DNA of 64,000 nucleotides from Arcanobacterium bovis (lineage in GTDB: Bacteria > Actinomycetota > Actinomycetes > Actinomycetales > Actinomycetaceae): assembly GCF_004331995.1 (NCBI RefSeq), contig NZ_SJDT01000001.1, positions 62,001 to 126,000 on the forward strand, given 5' to 3'. Shown here piece by piece: positions 59,078-64,000 of the stretch (its first letter is position 1; each line of letters opens with the position of its first letter). Both the position numbers and the translations under genes were made by a program. The notes beneath the pieces are model-generated. The model was not told the DNA's origin. It ran no database searches and saw only the letters and a list, made by a program, of their open reading frames with translations.

Positions 59078-61297
59078 ATGGCACGGATTATATATACACA
59101 CACCGACGAAGCCCCTATGCTCGCAACCGCGTCATTCCTTCCCATTGTGAAGGCATTTGCTTCACAAGCAGGTGTGGCAGTAGAAGAACGTGACATTTCG
59201 CTATCAGGACGTATCCTTGCCGCATTGTCCGACTATCTCCCACAGTCACAGCGCACTTCTGACGCCCTCGCCGAGCTTGGCGAACTCGCCAAGACTCCCG
59301 AAGCTAATATCATCAAGCTGCCTAATATCTCAGCTTCGCTCCCCCAGCTCCTCGCGGCTATCAAGGAACTCCAAGCACACGGATACGAGTTGCCTGAGTA
59401 TCCATCCGATCCTCGTACCGACCAAGAACGCGACATTCGCGCCCGTTACGACGCTGTGAAAGGTTCTGCCGTCAACCCGGTTCTGCGCGAAGGAAACTCC
59501 GACCGCCGCGCCCCACAAGCTGTGAAGAACTACGCCAAAGCTCATCCACACAAGATGGGCGCATGGGATCCAGAGTCGAAGACGACGGTGGCAACGATGC
59601 GTCACGGCGACTTCCGTTCCAACGAGCAGGCCGTCGTCATCGAAAAGGACGACGCCGTGTCGATCGTTCACATCGACGAAAACGGTAACGAAACGGTATT
59701 GCGAGCAGATATTCCTGTACTCGCTGGCGAGATCTTCGATTCGACCAAGATGGAAGCCCGCGCGCTCGACGCTTTCCTCACTGAGCAGGTACGTTTCGCG
59801 AAAAAGCAGGGGGTGCTCTTCTCGGCCCACCTCAAAGCCACCATGATGAAAGTATCTGATCCGGTTATTTTCGGTCATGTGGTGCGCGCATTCTTCCCAG
59901 AGACTTTTGCCCAGTATGGCGAGGTGCTTGAGGCGGCCGGCTTGCTCGCTTCGAATGGCTTGGGTTCCATTCTCGATGGCTTGCCAGCACTTAGCAACGG
60001 TGAGGAAATCCGCGCATCCTTTGAAGAAGAAATGGTCAATGGGCCGGCGCTTGCCATGGTCAATTCAGACAAGGGCATCACCAGCTTGCACGTACCGTCC
60101 GATGTAATTATTGATGCGTCGATGCCTGCCATGATCCGCAATTCGGGGCAAATGTGGGGAGCGGACGGCAGCCCCGCAGACACACTGGCAGTTATTCCTG
60201 ATTCCACCTACGCAGGCGTTTATCGCGTGGTGGTAGAAGATTGCAAGAAGAATGGCGCTTTTGATCCAACAACGATGGGCACTGTACCGAACGTCGGATT
60301 GATGGCACAAAAGGCTGAAGAATACGGTTCGCACGATAAAACGTTTGTGATCGATGCCGATGGCACAGTGGAAGTGCGCTTGAGCGATGGACGCGTTGTG
60401 ATGAAACAAAGCGTGAAAGTGGGCGATATTTACCGCAGCTGCCAGGCAAAAGATGCTCCTATCCGCGACTGGGTACAGTTGGCAGTACGCCGCGCACGCA
60501 TCTCCGGCATGCCTGCCGTGTTCTGGCTTGATCCTGAGCGAGCTCATGACCGGGCACTGCGAGCTAAAGTCGAAGCTTATTTGGCAGATGAGGATACTCA
60601 CGGGCTCGATATTCGCATTATGAGCCCTGCAGAGGCCACCCAGTTCTCGGTGGATCGTATTCGCCGCGGTGAGGACACGATTTCGGTAACCGGCAATGTG
60701 CTGCGCGATTACCTCACCGATTTGTTCCCGATCATGGAGTTGGGAACATCAGCAAAGATGTTGTCGGTGGTGCCGCTCATGGCTGGCGGCGGACTTTTTG
60801 AAACTGGCGCTGGCGGTTCGGCTCCAAAGCACGTGCAGCAGCTCATTGACGAAAATTACCTGCGTTGGGATTCTCTCGGCGAGTTCTTAGCTTTGGCTGA
60901 AAGTTTGCGCCAACTTGCTCGGTTTGCTGGCAATACGCAGGCGAGCGTACTTGCGGATGCACTCGACCGCGCCACCGAACGCCTCCTCAATGAAAATAAA
61001 TCACCCTCGCGCCGTCTTGGTGGAATTGACAATCGCGGCTCGCATGCGTGGATCGCTATCTGGTGGGCCGATGAGCTTGCAAAACAGAACGACGACGCCG
61101 AGCTCGCCGCAGCGTTCGCACCATTCGCTGGCCGTTTGGCAAACGAAGCGCACGATATTGAGCGAGAACTCATTGACGCCCAAGGTACGAGCGTGGATAT
61201 CGGTGGCTATTACCATCCAGATCGCTCGAAACTTGCCGACGCGATGCGCCCATCGGCCACCCTCAATGAGATTATTTCTGAGCTCGACAAAAACTAG
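59078..61297 (+). CDS. icd: NADP-dependent isocitrate dehydrogenase, monomeric type
   Basis: 739 aa, exactly the size of the monomeric family, which is common in actinobacteria. It begins [20 protein letters not shown]. Diagnostic segments include [74 protein letters not shown], and [18 protein letters not shown] near the end. It converts isocitrate to 2-oxoglutarate with NADPH, matching gltA elsewhere in the window. GGGAGAG lies before the ATG. Confidence 0.97.
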   Translation: MARIIYTHTDEAPMLATASFLPIVKAFASQAGVAVEERDISLSGRILAALSDYLPQSQRTSDALAELGELAKTPEANIIKLPNISASLPQLLAAIKELQAHGYELPEYPSDPRTDQERDIRARYDAVKGSAVNPVLREGNSDRRAPQAVKNYAKAHPHKMGAWDPESKTTVATMRHGDFRSNEQAVVIEKDDAVSIVHIDENGNETVLRADIPVLAGEIFDSTKMEARALDAFLTEQVRFAKKQGVLFSAHLKATMMKVSDPVIFGHVVRAFFPETFAQYGEVLEAAGLLASNGLGSILDGLPALSNGEEIRASFEEEMVNGPALAMVNSDKGITSLHVPSDVIIDASMPAMIRNSGQMWGADGSPADTLAVIPDSTYAGVYRVVVEDCKKNGAFDPTTMGTVPNVGLMAQKAEEYGSHDKTFVIDADGTVEVRLSDGRVVMKQSVKVGDIYRSCQAKDAPIRDWVQLAVRRARISGMPAVFWLDPERAHDRALRAKVEAYLADEDTHGLDIRIMSPAEATQFSVDRIRRGEDTISVTGNVLRDYLTDLFPIMELGTSAKMLSVVPLMAGGGLFETGAGGSAPKHVQQLIDENYLRWDSLGEFLALAESLRQLARFAGNTQASVLADALDRATERLLNENKSPSRRLGGIDNRGSHAWIAIWWADELAKQNDDAELAAAFAPFAGRLANEAHDIERELIDAQGTSVDIGGYYHPDRSKLADAMRPSATLNEIISELDKN

Positions 61298-61324
61298 TTT
61301 TCAGTAACTCAGGTATTCGGCAGT

Positions 61325-61384
61325 TAAGATATTCGGCTTCGTATGGCTGGGCGAGTGCCCGATCATACGAAGCCGAATATCTTA
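61325..61384. terminator. Long perfect hairpin after icd
   Basis: A 21-base arm (61325-61345) pairs exactly with 61364-61384. The 18-base loop itself contains GGGC-GAGT-GCCC. It lies between convergent icd (+) and the reductase gene (-). No T-tract. Confidence 0.72.
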
Positions 61385-61409
61385 TAACACTTAGCAGGCA
61401 CCCTTTCGC

Positions 61410-62465
61410 TCAGCTTACATGCACCACAGTGCGACCAGTGCCATTACCAGCCAAAAGTTCGCGCGTAACCGACCGCACGTCGGCTAGCTCTACCTCGGAG
61501 GTGACGGCATCCAGAAGAGAAGTATCCAGAGCACGTCCAAGCAACTCCCAAGCGGCGAGGCGGCGCTCATAATCCACGAGCACTGAGTTCACACCGAGCA
61601 AATTAACGCCGCGCAAAATAAATGGCATTACGGTACATGAAAGCTGTGCTCCGCCTGCCAGACCGCAGGCTGCCACAGCACCGTTGTGTTCAATAGCTGC
61701 CAATACGCTCGCGAGGATGTCTCCACCAACGGTATCGACGGCACCAGCCCAGCGTTGCTTCACCAAAGGCTTCCCATTGGTATTCACTTCTTCGCGGGAG
61801 AGAATCTGGCTCGCACCGAGCATGGTGAGCTGCGGGGTTAGGGTCTCTTTCCGACCCGTCACCGCATGTACCTCATAACCGTGCCCTGCGAGGAGCGCAA
61901 CCGCGATCGAACCCACGCCACCGCCTGCACCGGTAACGAGGATCGGGCCTTTGTCTTTATCTATTCCTGCATCTTGTAAAGCCATCACACACAAAGCAGC
62001 AGTGTAACCGGCTGTGCCGATAGCTGCTGCTTGCTTGGCAGAAAATACTTCTGGCAAGGCAATAAGCGCATCTGTGCTCACGCATGCCAGCTCAGATAGA
62101 CCACCATGTTTTTCTTCGCCGATTCCCGCACCAGTGAGCACCACAGTCACACCTGGCTTCCAGTGCGAATCCGAAGATTCAACCACTTCACCTACGAGAT
62201 CAATACCAGGAATCAATGGATACTGGCGAATAATTCCGGGTTTTCCTTCGAGAGCAAGAGCGTCCTTGTAGTTAATACTCGAGTATTTAACGCGTAGGAC
62301 GACGCGCGGTTCCGTTCCTCCAAGCAGGCGCGATACGGCGTCGTCGCCCTTATTAACGCAAGGCGAGCCCGCGAGAAGGAAACTTTCATCGAAACTTTCG
62401 AACGAGGCTTGGGCGTGACCTGCATCTTTACGGACGATCCACGCTTTGAAAGTTGAGTGCTGCAT
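61410..62465 (-). CDS. MDR-family oxidoreductase, YhdH/AcuI (acrylyl-CoA reductase-like)
   Basis: 351 aa. SSINYKDALALEGKPGIIRQ, YPLIPGIDLVGEVVES, AIGTAGYTAALCVMAL and the NADPH loop VTGAGGGVGSIAVALLAGHG match the YhdH/YhfP/AcuI group, which lacks catalytic zinc. These reduce acrylyl-CoA or related enones. The physiological substrate here is unknown. Single gene. Confidence 0.88.
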   Translation of the reverse strand: MQHSTFKAWIVRKDAGHAQASFESFDESFLLAGSPCVNKGDDAVSRLLGGTEPRVVLRVKYSSINYKDALALEGKPGIIRQYPLIPGIDLVGEVVESSDSHWKPGVTVVLTGAGIGEEKHGGLSELACVSTDALIALPEVFSAKQAAAIGTAGYTAALCVMALQDAGIDKDKGPILVTGAGGGVGSIAVALLAGHGYEVHAVTGRKETLTPQLTMLGASQILSREEVNTNGKPLVKQRWAGAVDTVGGDILASVLAAIEHNGAVAACGLAGGAQLSCTVMPFILRGVNLLGVNSVLVDYERRLAAWELLGRALDTSLLDAVTSEVELADVRSVTRELLAGNGTGRTVVHVS

Positions 62466-62645
62466 ACACGGCTCTTTCTTGTGAGGTTCCTTGTAACCAG
62501 TACGGTTAACACCTGCAATTATACTCTTTCGTTATCCAAACCGTGGCGAAGCGAGAGTCTGATCAAAAACACCTACAGTCCACATACTGATACAACAGGC
62601 ATCACTATGATGAACACTCTTTCAATATTCAGTGAAATTCGCTAG

Positions 62646-64000
<1,355 letters not shown>

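Overview
The window comes from a chromosome of a mid-GC actinobacterium, most likely an Actinomycetaceae-type organism (Arcanobacterium/Trueperella-like; this is inference). Supporting markers are a WhiB-family Fe-S regulator, a TIGR03089 protein, two LytR-CpsA-Psr (LCP) ligases, a WbbL-type rhamnosyltransferase, a VanW/peptidoglycan-binding-like protein, the fdxA-dapC pair, a monomeric NADP isocitrate dehydrogenase and a GuaB1-type IMPDH/GMP reductase. No rRNA, tRNA, insertion sequence, phage gene or CRISPR array was seen.

Layout. 1-3.7 kb: end of a large membrane glycosyltransferase, whiB, then TIGR03089 and rmlA. 3.8-23.2 kb: a surface-polysaccharide locus. It has a plus-strand operon (GtrB-type glycosyltransferase, SDR, polytopic GT-C-like protein, GtrA flippase, GT2), flanked by a second GT-C-like protein. 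It also has a minus-strand export operon (SDR, RgpF, an acyltransferase-3/ABC-permease fusion, a Wzt-like ATPase). A pyruvyltransferase, another epimerase, a secreted GH25 muramidase, rmlB and a WbbL-like rhamnosyltransferase follow. 23.3-26.1 kb: two LCP ligases that could attach the polymer to the wall. 26.1-29.4 kb: a two-component system and a class III nucleotide cyclase. 29.5-45.2 kb: mostly housekeeping genes (DUF885 peptidase, Maf, a GT2, gltA, fdxA-dapC, VanW protein, typA, a PH-domain protein) and a heterodimeric ABC exporter. 45.8-51.9 kb: an oligopeptide ABC importer. 52.1-64 kb: lipB-lipA, an AMP-forming ligase, an M18 aminopeptidase, an alpha/beta hydrolase, a tyrosine phosphatase, icd, an AcuI-like reductase and guaB1.

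How they fit together. RmlA and RmlB begin dTDP-L-rhamnose synthesis. RgpF and the GT2 enzymes would build a rhamnose-containing chain on a lipid carrier, and the fusion permease with its ATPase would export it. GtrB, GtrA and a GT-C protein could add side groups outside the membrane, and the LCP proteins could ligate the chain to peptidoglycan. This resembles streptococcal rhamnopolysaccharide systems in logic. The most unusual element is the single polypeptide joining an O-acyltransferase to the export channel. Other notable points are an ABC exporter pair with one wholly degenerate ATP site, Ala-rich low-complexity inserts in several otherwise conserved enzymes, and long perfect hairpins at most convergent gene borders.
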